NCBI RefSeq assembly: GCF_014645495.1
Contig: NZ_BMLV01000002.1
Location: 301,191 to 365,190 of the forward strand
Length of the DNA stretch: 64,000 bases
Direction of reading: 5' to 3'
From: Cloacibacterium rupense
GTDB lineage: Bacteria; Bacteroidota; Bacteroidia; Flavobacteriales; Weeksellaceae
In this document: positions 27,172 through 34,684 of the stretch, in pieces
Position numbering within the stretch: position 1 is the first letter of the stretch
Layout: every line of letters starts with the position of its first letter
Translations under genes and position numbers: made by a program
The notes under the pieces: model-generated
Told to the model about the DNA's origin: nothing
What the model saw: only the letters and a program-made list of their open reading frames with translations
Databases searched by the model: none

Positions 27172-28026
27172 ATGTCTGACTACGGCGCTAGATTTTATAT
27201 GCCTGATATCGGAAGGTGGGGAGTTGTAGATCCGCTGGCAGAACAATACAGAAGGTGGTCACCTTATAATTATGCAGTAAATAATCCTATAAAGTTTATT
27301 GATAAGGATGGTTTAGAACCAGAAGAAGGTGGAGATCCTATTAATGGCGTAAAAATTAATTTTACTAACTCTAGCAGCCCTGTTTCTACATATCATGCTC
27401 AATTTAATTTTTATGATTATGATAGCTTAACTCCGATTGACGATTTGTATTCTTCAGAACTTATGATTGAGACTCGAAATGTTAACCTTGTTAGTAATAA
27501 AAATGATACATGGAAAGTTCTTACAATGATTACCACAGCAAATGAAGCATATGAAAATGGTGCAATCTCTACAAATTATGAGTTTCAAATATCTAAAGAT
27601 AGTAAAGGTAATGTAAGTGTAGAGGGCATTGTTACAATAATTATTGCATCTGGAACTGGTTCTGTAAGTAAAGGAATTGCTATAAACGCAAATGGAGAGG
27701 GTAAAATAAAAGGAATTGGCATTGGGGCAAGCCTTTCCTTTAATTATAGTGAGAATGTAAATATAAATGGTGCTAATAAGACATTGATATACAAAATCAA
27801 AGCAATGTATAAAAATAAAAAAATTGTTGGCTATGTACTTGTTCCATATAATTCAACTTCAAAAAAATCACGTTTTAATAAACATAAAGGAGGTTATTAT
27901 TTAGTTGAATTTAATAATATGGAGACCGATTCAGGAAATTCTTGGGGAGACGAAGATGATTCTGAAGTTTACTATAATATTAATCATTTTATTGAGAGTA
28001 AAGTAAAACCTAAAGATGAAAGATGA
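27172..28026 (+). CDS. Orphan Rhs-tip protein (candidate polymorphic toxin module)
   Basis: An open frame of 284 residues that begins inside the conserved end of an Rhs/YD-repeat core: [34 protein letters not shown] and [11 protein letters not shown] (about 1-47). The remaining 235 residues are a variable tip with no domain I recognise. It ends with a Lys/Asn-rich region and an acidic segment ([13 protein letters not shown]). The normal core (usually over 1000 residues) and signal peptide are missing, so the ATG at 27172 may not be a natural start and expression is doubtful. A small membrane-protein gene overlaps its stop codon, as immunity genes do. Confidence 0.6.
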   Translation: MSDYGARFYMPDIGRWGVVDPLAEQYRRWSPYNYAVNNPIKFIDKDGLEPEEGGDPINGVKINFTNSSSPVSTYHAQFNFYDYDSLTPIDDLYSSELMIETRNVNLVSNKNDTWKVLTMITTANEAYENGAISTNYEFQISKDSKGNVSVEGIVTIIIASGTGSVSKGIAINANGEGKIKGIGIGASLSFNYSENVNINGANKTLIYKIKAMYKNKKIVGYVLVPYNSTSKKSRFNKHKGGYYLVEFNNMETDSGNSWGDEDDSEVYYNINHFIESKVKPKDER

Positions 28027-28205
28027 AAAAATATAATTTAAAATTTTTAATAGGCTTAATTGTATCATTCATAGGAAGTGTAATTGCTATTACATTATCC
28101 ATGGAAAAAGATACTACCTTTGCGTTATCAAGAGCTATTTTTTCTTGTTTTTTTATGTCAATATTATTCTACCTTGTTTTTATTTATAAGGATAAATATA
28201 AATAA
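28023..28205 (+). CDS. Small membrane protein, candidate immunity gene
   Basis: A 60-residue protein with two hydrophobic segments (about 8-26 and 37-54) and charged ends. Its ATG overlaps the stop of the Rhs-tip gene in an ATGA arrangement, which suggests translational coupling. Position, size and composition fit an immunity protein for a membrane- or envelope-acting toxin, but no family is recognised, so the role is inferred from context only. Confidence 0.55.
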   Translation: MKKYNLKFLIGLIVSFIGSVIAITLSMEKDTTFALSRAIFSCFFMSILFYLVFIYKDKYK

Positions 28206-28321
28206 ATTACTGGCACTACCCCAGATTATTATGACATAAGCAAATAAAATTTGCAAAACTTTATGGGGTTTTCTTAGGCATATAAACCCCCACGATATCG
28301 CATATTTGCAATCCGTGCCTT

Positions 28322-28330
28322 TACATTTGC
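28322..28330 (+). promoter_or_regulatory. Putative -7 element before the broken secreted-protein gene
   Basis: TACATTTGC matches TAnnTTTGC, 20 bases before the ATG at 28350. No -33 TTG at the usual spacing. Confidence 0.35.
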
Positions 28331-28349
28331 TAATAATTACTTTAAAAAA

Positions 28350-28452
28350 ATGAAAAACAACAAAATCGTTGTTGCTTTTTTATACCTTTAATAAAAATTT
28401 ATTAGGTCAACAAAATCCTGAGACATATGGTGTAATCATAGATTCTAATAAG
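28350..28452 (+). pseudogene. Frameshifted 5' remnant of a secreted-protein gene
   Basis: ATG at 28350 opens MKNNKIVVAFLYL, the start of a signal peptide, and stops at 28389-28391. Shifted by one base, the next frame reads LLGQQNPETYGVIIDSN from 28399, which looks like the signal cleavage site (LGQQ) and the start of a mature protein. It then runs into the right arm of the inverted repeat. The rest of the gene is gone. Confidence 0.55.
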
Positions 28453-28502
28453 TGTTTGTCACGGATTGCAAATCCGCGACTTCGGGTTAATACCAAAAAC
28501 AA

Positions 28503-28832
28503 ATGATAAAGGTAAAAATTAATGATATAGTAGTAGGTTCAATTTTGCTGTTTTTTTTAGGGGGAATTTATTATTTGGCTAATGATTCTACGAAAAGTAC
28601 GAATGCGATTATTAATTCTAGAGTTAAGGGGTTGTATAGAGATCGCAGCAATCACGGACAAGGCACTATTTTGATGAGTGATGGAAAAAAAATCCCTATT
28701 AGAGATGATTTTTACTACAAAATAAAAATTGGAGATAGTTTAGTCAAAGAAAAAGGAAAACTTACATTAAAAGTAATTAGAAAAGATTCAATATTTAATT
28801 TTAATCTAGATAACGACAACGCCACTCAATGA
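28503..28832 (+). CDS. Hypothetical membrane-anchored protein, possible immunity gene
   Basis: A 109-residue protein with one N-terminal hydrophobic segment (about 9-27) and a small, probably beta-rich soluble part (GQGTILMSDGKKIPIRDDFYYKIKIGDSLVK). No family recognised. It sits in the Rhs accessory stretch next to repeats and a gene remnant, so it may be an orphan immunity protein. Its last codons lie inside a strong terminator hairpin (28816-28842), so the 3' end of the gene and the terminator overlap. Confidence 0.55.
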   Translation: MIKVKINDIVVGSILLFFLGGIYYLANDSTKSTNAIINSRVKGLYRDRSNHGQGTILMSDGKKIPIRDDFYYKIKIGDSLVKEKGKLTLKVIRKDSIFNFNLDNDNATQ

Positions 28833-28845
28833 GTGGCGTTGTTTA
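28816..28845 (+). terminator. Strong terminator overlapping a gene end
   Basis: A 13-bp stem (ACAACGCCACTCA, 28816-28828, with 28830-28842) followed by TTTA. The stop codon of the preceding gene (28830-28832) lies in the right arm. Confidence 0.75.
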
Positions 28846-28899
28846 TTCTATATTTATTAGTCACGATTTAATCTGATAGTTAATATTTTTGACCCAGCT

Positions 28900-28922
28900 C
28901 TCCGAAGTTTATAACTTCGGAG
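28900..28922. repeat. Perfect 10-bp hairpin, REP-like
   Basis: CTCCGAAGTT (28900-28909), loop TAT, AACTTCGGAG (28913-28922). It is followed by A-rich, not T-rich, sequence, so on the plus strand it is not a standard terminator. Confidence 0.65.
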
Positions 28923-29064
28923 AAAATAAAAAAACGGCTAATAAAGTTGGCAACTTAGAGCAACAAAAAAAAATGAATTTTGGAATTATCGTAATTATGA
29001 TGAGTAAGTTTGACTCAAAGTCATAGAATGCGACATCGGGTATCATTTTATCTCTCAATGCCTA

Positions 29065-29150
29065 ACTAAATCACTCTGCCACTCTCCCACTCTCCAATTC
29101 TCCCACTAACCCACTCTCCCATTATACCACTCAACCACTCGCATCACCCA
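29065..29150. repeat. Degenerate C-rich short tandem repeats
   Basis: Repeated variants of CCACTCTCC / CCCACTCTC in a row, with no spacers, followed by CATCAATC repeats. Almost free of G on this strand. Confidence 0.55.
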
Positions 29151-29218
29151 TCAATCATCAATCATCACTAATAGACCAGCCATATCAAAGGCTATCCCCA
29201 GTCAAATCAAAGGAAGGG

Positions 29219-29251
29219 TTGTAGTATAGTTGTAGTATAGTTCTAGTATAG
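29219..29251. repeat. Three 11-bp direct repeats
   Basis: TTGTAGTATAG at 29219-29229 and 29230-29240, then TTCTAGTATAG at 29241-29251, end to end. The 11-bp period is about one helical turn, so any bound protein would see the copies on one face. Confidence 0.75.
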
Positions 29252-29469
29252 AAAAGTCTAGTCAAAGGAATGTCTTAGTCTAATCTCCTCCTAGCCCAAG
29301 GAAAGGATAAGCAAACACCAAACCCCAGAAAATCATATCACCCCAAAAAACACCTGTATATCTTCCCAATGCAAAACCCAAACGATAAGAAAGAATAAAC
29401 AAAGCCTGCTATTAATCCCCTTGTGGAAAACCCTCTTAAATAATTATTACCTATGTCTTCAGATTTTTA

Positions 29470-29477
29470 TATTTTTG
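29470..29477 (+). promoter_or_regulatory. Putative -7 element for the lipoprotein/apt operon
   Basis: TATTTTTG fits TAnnTTTG, 19 bases before the lipoprotein start at 29496. No -33 TTG at 17-23 bases. Confidence 0.45.
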
Positions 29478-29495
29478 TATTAAAATTATCAATAA

Positions 29496-30653
29496 ATGAA
29501 ACGTTTCTTTATACTTACAATTTTATCGGCTCTATTTCTTATAAGTTGTAAAAAAGACGCTGTAGATGGTGAAAGCACCAAAGCTTTCCAAGAAAGCATC
29601 AATGACATGACATCATCTCTCCCTACTCTTCAGCAGATTAAATTCAATGAAGCTCTATATATCCTAAAAACTTTCGGTGTAGAAGCCGATGGTGACTTAG
29701 CAGAACTGAAAGCCCTTGCCCAATTACTAGATGGCAAAAAAGTTCCAGAAATCTTCGCTATGGCAGACCAAGTAGCCCAAAAAAATGGCATTGCTTGGGC
29801 CAGTAACGCTCCTCCTTCTCTAGGTGAAATGAACATCTTCCAAAACATTACCCCTTCAGAAAGAGACCCTAATGATATTGTTGCCACATCTATTCAAATT
29901 AATATACAAGCTGCCTCTATAGACAGTATTGTAGGTGCTAAAGCCATGATGGTAATCCCTAGATTATTAGACGCCAGCGGAAACAGAGTAGAATTTGATA
30001 AAGCAGCTCTAGAAACCATCATGACCATATCTAGTCAAGGAGAAAAACTACTGACTTCTAAAAACTTAATGCAAAGCAATTCATTCAAAGGTTTTTATGT
30101 AAAGTTTGAGTCTCTGCCTAAAGATAAAATCATAGATGATAAAATAGACATCAAAATCACGGTAAAAACTTCTAAAAAAGTGCTAGAAATGACCAAAATG
30201 GGTGTACCCATCAACGGAAAAGCATTGCTAAACCCAGTAGTTACTGAAGAATCTACAGAAATTACCGACCCTAATGCCATCAATCCTGATGACTCAGAAA
30301 ATCCAGATGCACCAAAAGTCTTAGGAGACCCTAAGAATACCGTAGTGAACTTCTTGAGCAGCCTTAATTCACAAAACTTAAAAGGCGCATACAGTCAAGC
30401 TGAAAACCCAAATTGGGGAAGTTATGACAGTTTCTCTAATCCTAACTCTGGTTTTGGTGCGGTAAAAAAAGTAGAAGTAAAAAGCGTAGATACCAAAGCC
30501 AATGCTAACAATACAGCAAGTGTAAATGCGACCTACACCGTAACTGACAAAAATGGAAACACTACAGATTTAGACGTTTCCTACGGCCTAAAAGCTACTG
30601 ACAACGGCTGGAAGATTACCAGCTACAAAATCAATTCTTCTCAGAAAAAATAA
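29496..30653 (+). CDS. Lipoprotein with a DUF4878-like C-terminal domain
   Basis: A 385-residue lipoprotein: signal MKRFFILTILSALFLISC with the modified Cys at 18, followed by KKD. Residues about 20-250 are helical and then mixed, with no known domain. The C-terminal part (about 280-385) begins DPKNTVVNFLSSLNSQNLKGAYSQ, includes an NTF2-like strand pattern (KVEVKSVDTKANANNTASV), and ends NGWKITSYKIN, like DUF4878/NTF2-like proteins. Likely envelope-located, function unknown. apt follows after 16 bases, so the genes are probably co-transcribed. Confidence 0.7.
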   Translation: MKRFFILTILSALFLISCKKDAVDGESTKAFQESINDMTSSLPTLQQIKFNEALYILKTFGVEADGDLAELKALAQLLDGKKVPEIFAMADQVAQKNGIAWASNAPPSLGEMNIFQNITPSERDPNDIVATSIQINIQAASIDSIVGAKAMMVIPRLLDASGNRVEFDKAALETIMTISSQGEKLLTSKNLMQSNSFKGFYVKFESLPKDKIIDDKIDIKITVKTSKKVLEMTKMGVPINGKALLNPVVTEESTEITDPNAINPDDSENPDAPKVLGDPKNTVVNFLSSLNSQNLKGAYSQAENPNWGSYDSFSNPNSGFGAVKKVEVKSVDTKANANNTASVNATYTVTDKNGNTTDLDVSYGLKATDNGWKITSYKINSSQKK

Positions 30654-30669
30654 ATCAAAAAAAGTAATT

Positions 30670-31206
30670 ATGGCTTCTCATACATTAATTGAAAAATTAG
30701 AAAAAACTATAGAAAATATCCCAGATTTCCCCATCGAAGGAATTCAGTTTAAGGACATTACTCCTATTTTTCTAGACCCGAAATTGTATGAAGAAGTCAT
30801 AGAAGACTTAGCCAATTTTAGCCGCGGAAAAGTAGATGTAGTCTGTGGCATAGAAAGTCGTGGCTATCTTTTCGGGATTGCTATTGCCGTGGCGCTAGAA
30901 GTTCCATTTGTCTTGATTAGAAAAAAGGGGAAACTACCCCCACCTTTTGTTTCAGAAAAATACGCTCTAGAATACGGTACTGCCGAAATAGAAATGAAAA
31001 CAGGCCAACTAAAACCTGGCCAAAGAGTCCTCATTCACGATGATTTGTTAGCCACTGGCGGCACTACAGAGGCAGCAGCCAAATTGGTAGAAAAACAAGG
31101 CGCTATTGCCTCTCAGTTTAGTTTCTTAATCGGTTTAAAGGATTTACACGGAGAAAAAAAACTAGAACAGTTTAATGCCGAAGTGTATAGTATTCTTAAT
31201 TATTAG
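30670..31206 (+). CDS. apt: Adenine phosphoribosyltransferase
   Basis: Salvages adenine to AMP using PRPP. The 178-residue protein has FPIEGIQFKDITPIF at the N-terminus, VCGIESRGYLFG, the base-binding RKKGKLPPP and the PRPP-binding VLIHDDLLATGGTTEAA (about 121-137). Length and motif order are those of bacterial Apt. Its end overlaps the end of the converging DUF389 gene by 11 bases. Confidence 0.96.
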   Translation: MASHTLIEKLEKTIENIPDFPIEGIQFKDITPIFLDPKLYEEVIEDLANFSRGKVDVVCGIESRGYLFGIAIAVALEVPFVLIRKKGKLPPPFVSEKYALEYGTAEIEMKTGQLKPGQRVLIHDDLLATGGTTEAAAKLVEKQGAIASQFSFLIGLKDLHGEKKLEQFNAEVYSILNY

Positions 31207-32236
31207 TTTTCTTAAGTTCTGCTCTTAATTCATTGATTTGTTCCTGAAGTTTAATCAGTTCTGATTTACCAGAATCTGGCGCATAGTGCCATCTTATCTC
31301 TATATTTTGATTGAGAGAGTCTGCCTCTTTTAGGATTTTGTTATCTACAAAACTTTGGTCATTCAAGATGGTAATGTCTAGATAGTTTTTACCATTCTCC
31401 TCTTTAGATTTGTATTTTACGATTTCTATTTCAGGATGTTTTTTCTGAATAAGAGCTACATATTGGTCTGCGCTTTCTTTAAGTTTTTCATTATTAAATT
31501 TTTTTATGGTAATTAAAACACTCGGAAACAAAACCAAAATAGACGCTACAGTCACTATCCATATATATTTTTTGTTTCGTCTTTCCACTTTTTCTAAATA
31601 ATATTTTTGGAACCCTAGAACAATACTCAGAATCCAAGTGCCAATTCCTATAAAAACACAATTAATCAAATAGAAATACATACCCCCGAAGAAAAAATCA
31701 AAATTAAGATGTGCTATCCCAAAACCTGCTGTGCAAAGCGGAGGAATACATGCTGTAGAAACCGCCACACCAGCAATTACTTTGATGGCTTCTTTTCTGA
31801 TAATCCCGAGAAACCAAGCAAAACCACCAAAAAGTGCTAGCATACAATCGAAAATAGTGGCTTCTTTGAAGGCTTCTAACTGAGAGGTTTCCGAATCAAA
31901 AGGAGAAACCACAAAATAAATGGTAGAAGCTATTAAACTGGTTACAATCATAATTCCCCAGTTTTGCAAACTCTTTTTTACCAAGTCTTTGTTATGAATA
32001 GACAACCCGAATGACAAACCCACCACAGGCCCCATCAGCGGTGAAATGAGCATTGCCCCTATTACTGCTGCCTGAGAATTAATATTAAGACCAATACAGG
32101 CAATCACCATAGAAATCACCAAAAGCCAAAGATTATGTCCCCGAAAGTGTGTACCTTCTTCTATTTCCGCATAGGTAAACTCTTCGCTTTCTTCTTTAGG
32201 AAGGATAATAGTTCTTAGCAATCGGGTTTTTAGCAT
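31196..32236 (-). CDS. DUF389 (TIGR00341-type) membrane protein
   Basis: A protein of about 346 residues with some six membrane segments. The signature is NINSQAAVIGAMLISPLMG (about 50-70), characteristic of DUF389. The last third is a soluble, charged region ending in a coiled-coil-like LIKLQEQINELRAELKKTNN. The frame opens at 32254, but a -7 element (32252-32259) overlaps that codon, so Met at 32236 (MLKTRLLRTI) is the better start. Role unknown; transport or envelope stress roles have been proposed for the family. Confidence 0.82.
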   Translation of the reverse strand: MLKTRLLRTIILPKEESEEFTYAEIEEGTHFRGHNLWLLVISMVIACIGLNINSQAAVIGAMLISPLMGPVVGLSFGLSIHNKDLVKKSLQNWGIMIVTSLIASTIYFVVSPFDSETSQLEAFKEATIFDCMLALFGGFAWFLGIIRKEAIKVIAGVAVSTACIPPLCTAGFGIAHLNFDFFFGGMYFYLINCVFIGIGTWILSIVLGFQKYYLEKVERRNKKYIWIVTVASILVLFPSVLITIKKFNNEKLKESADQYVALIQKKHPEIEIVKYKSKEENGKNYLDITILNDQSFVDNKILKEADSLNQNIEIRWHYAPDSGKSELIKLQEQINELRAELKKTNN

Positions 32237-32251
32237 TTTTCTAAATTTTCT

Positions 32252-32259
32252 CAAAAATA
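32252..32259 (-). promoter_or_regulatory. Putative -7 element for the DUF389 gene
   Basis: Minus-strand TATTTTTG, 16 bases before the preferred start at 32236. It overlaps the more upstream candidate start, which helps decide between them. Confidence 0.45.
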
Positions 32260-32307
32260 ATAAAATATGATGACTAATTTTTGTAATTTTATAAAGGATT
32301 TGTTTTT

Positions 32308-33330
32308 ATGAGAAGATTATCAGCACTTTACAAAAGAATTGCCGTACTTACCTTGGCGATTGTTATTTTCATCATTTTCGGTACTGTAGGCTTTATGCAT
32401 TCCGAAGGATTAAACCTACTAGATGCTATTTGGTATAGTGTGATGACTCTTACTACGGTAGGATTTCAAGTGCCTAATAATTTTTCTGACGAAGGTAAAA
32501 TCATTACCATTTTCTTAATGCTCTTTGGGGTAGGCGCTGTTTTATATGGTCTTACTGCTTTGGCATTAGAAATATTTAGTGGAAACATTGGCAAAGAATA
32601 TAAAATTAACATCATAAAAAAAAGGATGAAAAATCTAGAAAATCATATCATTATCTGTGGCTTTGGCAGAAATGGAAGACAAGCCGCTAGGAAATTAATT
32701 CTTCATAAAAAACCATTTGTCATCATTGATAAAAAGCCTTTAGAAAATAGAGATGATGAATTTGCAGATACTATTTTCATTCACGGAAATGCCATAGAAG
32801 ATGAAGTATTAAAAAAAGCGGGCATAGAAAAAGCGGTGGGCATTATTGCTTCTCTTCCATCAGATGCAGATAATTTATTCATAGTAATTTCTTCTAAAGA
32901 ACTAAACCCTAATATTAAAGTCATTAGCCGCGCTTCTAATAGCAATACCATTAAAAAACTAAAAACCGCTGGTGCAGAAAACGTAATTATGCCAGATAAA
33001 ATTGGGGGCGAGCATATGGCTTCTCTTCTCATAACGCCCGATATTGTAGAATTTGTAGACCACATTACACTAGAAGGAACCAAACAGATAAACGTGCTAG
33101 AGATTTATACCAATCGACTTCCGGGACATTTTATAAACAAGAAAATAGAAGATTTACAAATTTTCCCTAAAACGGGTTGCAAAATTGTAGGCTACAAAGA
33201 TGCTCATGGTAAATACATCATCAATCCTGACGAAAGTAAAAGCATAGAAGCCAACTGCTGTATTTTTGCATTGGGACAACCTCAGCAGATTGAAAAATTA
33301 CAAAAAATCTATCCCCAAGATTTACCTTAA
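32308..33330 (+). CDS. Two-TM potassium channel with RCK (TrkA-N/C) domain
   Basis: A 340-residue protein: two membrane segments (about 11-30 and 69-90) around a pore loop, then a TrkA-N nucleotide-binding domain starting HIIICGFGRNGRQAARKL (about 112-130) and a TrkA-C-like domain after about 250. This is the MthK/Kch channel layout. The pore sequence is TTVGFQVP (residues 49-56), where most K+ channels have TVGYG. Tyr to Phe is common, but Gln in place of the last Gly is not. Selectivity is therefore uncertain. Confidence 0.88.
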   Translation: MRRLSALYKRIAVLTLAIVIFIIFGTVGFMHSEGLNLLDAIWYSVMTLTTVGFQVPNNFSDEGKIITIFLMLFGVGAVLYGLTALALEIFSGNIGKEYKINIIKKRMKNLENHIIICGFGRNGRQAARKLILHKKPFVIIDKKPLENRDDEFADTIFIHGNAIEDEVLKKAGIEKAVGIIASLPSDADNLFIVISSKELNPNIKVISRASNSNTIKKLKTAGAENVIMPDKIGGEHMASLLITPDIVEFVDHITLEGTKQINVLEIYTNRLPGHFINKKIEDLQIFPKTGCKIVGYKDAHGKYIINPDESKSIEANCCIFALGQPQQIEKLQKIYPQDLP

Positions 33331-33373
33331 ATACAACAAAAAAAATTAATCTAAAAACCACTGAAAATAAATA

Positions 33374-33405
33374 TTGTATATCACAGCAGAAACTATTATT
33401 TTTGC
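33374..33405 (+). promoter_or_regulatory. Promoter of the TPR-protein/ribH operon
   Basis: TTG at 33374-33376 and TATTTTTGC at 33397-33405, separated by 20 bases. A full match to the flavobacterial promoter, 18 bases before the start codon at 33424. Confidence 0.75.
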
Positions 33406-33423
33406 AGTTCAATTTCAAAAATT

Positions 33424-34134
33424 ATGACAGATAAGCATAAAAGCAAAAAAGAGCTAGAAAACGAAGGAAAAGAAACAGTAGAGATTTTTCAGGATCTAGA
33501 CCAAGGGGCTCTTAAAACAGAAATGTTCATTGAAAAATACGCAAAACAAATCGGTATTGTTTTCGGTCTTTTAGTAGCTGGTGTATTGGGATATTTTGCC
33601 TACCAACAATTTATCACCAATCCTAAAAACGAAGAAGCAACCCTTAGCTACCTAGCTGCACAAAAAAATCTTTCTGAAGGAAAAGACGAAGCTGCTTTAG
33701 GAGGTAAATCTGCTGCAAACCCAGGTTTCAAAGGAACTTTTGAAGAATTTGGAAGCACTCCAGCTGGTAAATTATCTGCTTATAATGCAGGTTTACTAAA
33801 ATTCAAAGAAGGTAAATATCAAGAAGCCTATGATTTATTAGACAAATTCAGCTCAGATAATAAGATTTTAATGGCTCTTAAATACGGCGCAATGGGAGAC
33901 GCTTTGGCTAATCTTAATAAACCAGAAGATGCTCTTTCTATGATGGATAAAGCTGCTAATGCATCTGATGACGCGTACACTGCCTATTATTTTAATAAAA
34001 AAGCAGGATTGTTAGCTCTTGCTCTTAAAAAAAATGCTGAGGCTAAAAAATATTTTTCAACCATAGAAGAAAAATACCAAGATTATGACGGAGGAGCTTC
34101 TGAAGCATACATAGAAATGGTAAAAAACTTTTAA
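33424..34134 (+). CDS. Membrane-anchored TPR-like protein (YfgM-type)
   Basis: A 236-residue protein with a charged cytosolic N-terminus, one membrane segment (about 42-60, IGIVFGLLVAGVLGYFAY) and a TPR-like periplasmic region containing helical pairs such as GKLSAYNAGLLKFKEGKYQEAYDLL and AKKYFSTIEEKYQDYDGG. The layout resembles YfgM/AncS-type proteins that assist envelope protein folding, but the similarity is general. ribH begins 9 bases after its stop. Confidence 0.78.
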   Translation: MTDKHKSKKELENEGKETVEIFQDLDQGALKTEMFIEKYAKQIGIVFGLLVAGVLGYFAYQQFITNPKNEEATLSYLAAQKNLSEGKDEAALGGKSAANPGFKGTFEEFGSTPAGKLSAYNAGLLKFKEGKYQEAYDLLDKFSSDNKILMALKYGAMGDALANLNKPEDALSMMDKAANASDDAYTAYYFNKKAGLLALALKKNAEAKKYFSTIEEKYQDYDGGASEAYIEMVKNF

Positions 34135-34143
34135 AAATAAACA

Positions 34144-34629
34144 ATGGCAACTGTAAATCTTTCGGATTACAAACCATTACAAATTACAAATGCTGATTCT
34201 TTTAGAATCGGCATTGTTGTTTCTGATTGGAATGATTTTGTAACCTACAACCTAAGAGACGCTGCTCTAGAAATACTAGAAAAAGAAGGCGTAAAAAAAG
34301 AAAATATAGACGTTTTCTCTGTTCCTGGTGCATTCGAACTCAGTTTTGCTTGTATGCAACTTTGTGTAGCAGAAAATCACGATGCTGTAATCGCTATAGG
34401 AAACGTGATAAGAGGAGAAACTCCTCATTTTGATTACGTTTGCAGTGCTGTAGCGCAAGGCATTAAAGATTGCAATGTGATGACGGATGTGCCTGCTATT
34501 TTCTGTGTACTTACAGATGACACCAAAGAACAATCCATCGCCAGAAGTGGTGGCAATCTAGGCAATAAAGGTGTAGAAGCTGCCGTTACAGCACTTAGAA
34601 TGATTGAATTTAAGAGAAATTTGAAATAA
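34144..34629 (+). CDS. ribH: 6,7-dimethyl-8-ribityllumazine synthase
   Basis: Condenses the ribityl-diamine with dihydroxybutanone phosphate in riboflavin synthesis. The 161-residue protein has FRIGIVVSDWNDFVT, SVPGAFELSF, AIGNVIRGETPHFDYV with the catalytic His, and GVLTDDT-like CVLTDDTKEQSIAR. Typical length for an icosahedral lumazine synthase. It is transcribed with the anchored TPR protein, a pairing common in this group; no FMN riboswitch was seen. Confidence 0.96.
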   Translation: MATVNLSDYKPLQITNADSFRIGIVVSDWNDFVTYNLRDAALEILEKEGVKKENIDVFSVPGAFELSFACMQLCVAENHDAVIAIGNVIRGETPHFDYVCSAVAQGIKDCNVMTDVPAIFCVLTDDTKEQSIARSGGNLGNKGVEAAVTALRMIEFKRNLK

Positions 34630-34684
34630 TTTTTATTTATTTTAAAAGTCTTAAATTTAGAATCTTAAACTCAAACATATTGAA

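Larger units (their letters stand above)
28304..28473. repeat. 14-bp inverted repeat, REP-like
   Basis: ATTTGCAATCCGTG (28304-28317) and its exact complement CACGGATTGCAAAT (28460-28473) flank about 142 bases that hold a broken secreted-protein gene. The motif resembles the short palindromic repeats linked to REP-associated tyrosine transposases, but no transposase is in the window. Confidence 0.6.
28843..29469. other. Gene-free, repeat-rich stretch
   Basis: About 630 bases with no credible gene; the longest ATG frame near 28972 has only 16 codons. It contains a perfect hairpin (28900-28922), degenerate pyrimidine-rich repeats of CCCACTCTC type (about 29065-29150), an ATCAATC run (about 29149-29166), three 11-bp direct repeats (29219-29251) and scattered TCAAAGGAA copies (around 29207 and 29273). 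Base usage differs from the flanking coding DNA. Confidence 0.6.

Noticed and set aside
28972-29022. Short ATG frame in the gene-free stretch
   Set aside because: Only 16 codons, in low-complexity sequence, with no promoter match.
29065-29166. Possible CRISPR-like array
   Set aside because: The repeats are short, degenerate and contiguous, with no regular spacers, and no cas gene is present.
33340-34640. FMN riboswitch upstream of ribH
   Set aside because: ribH follows another gene after 9 bases and the operon leader is only a few bases long, so there is no room for one.
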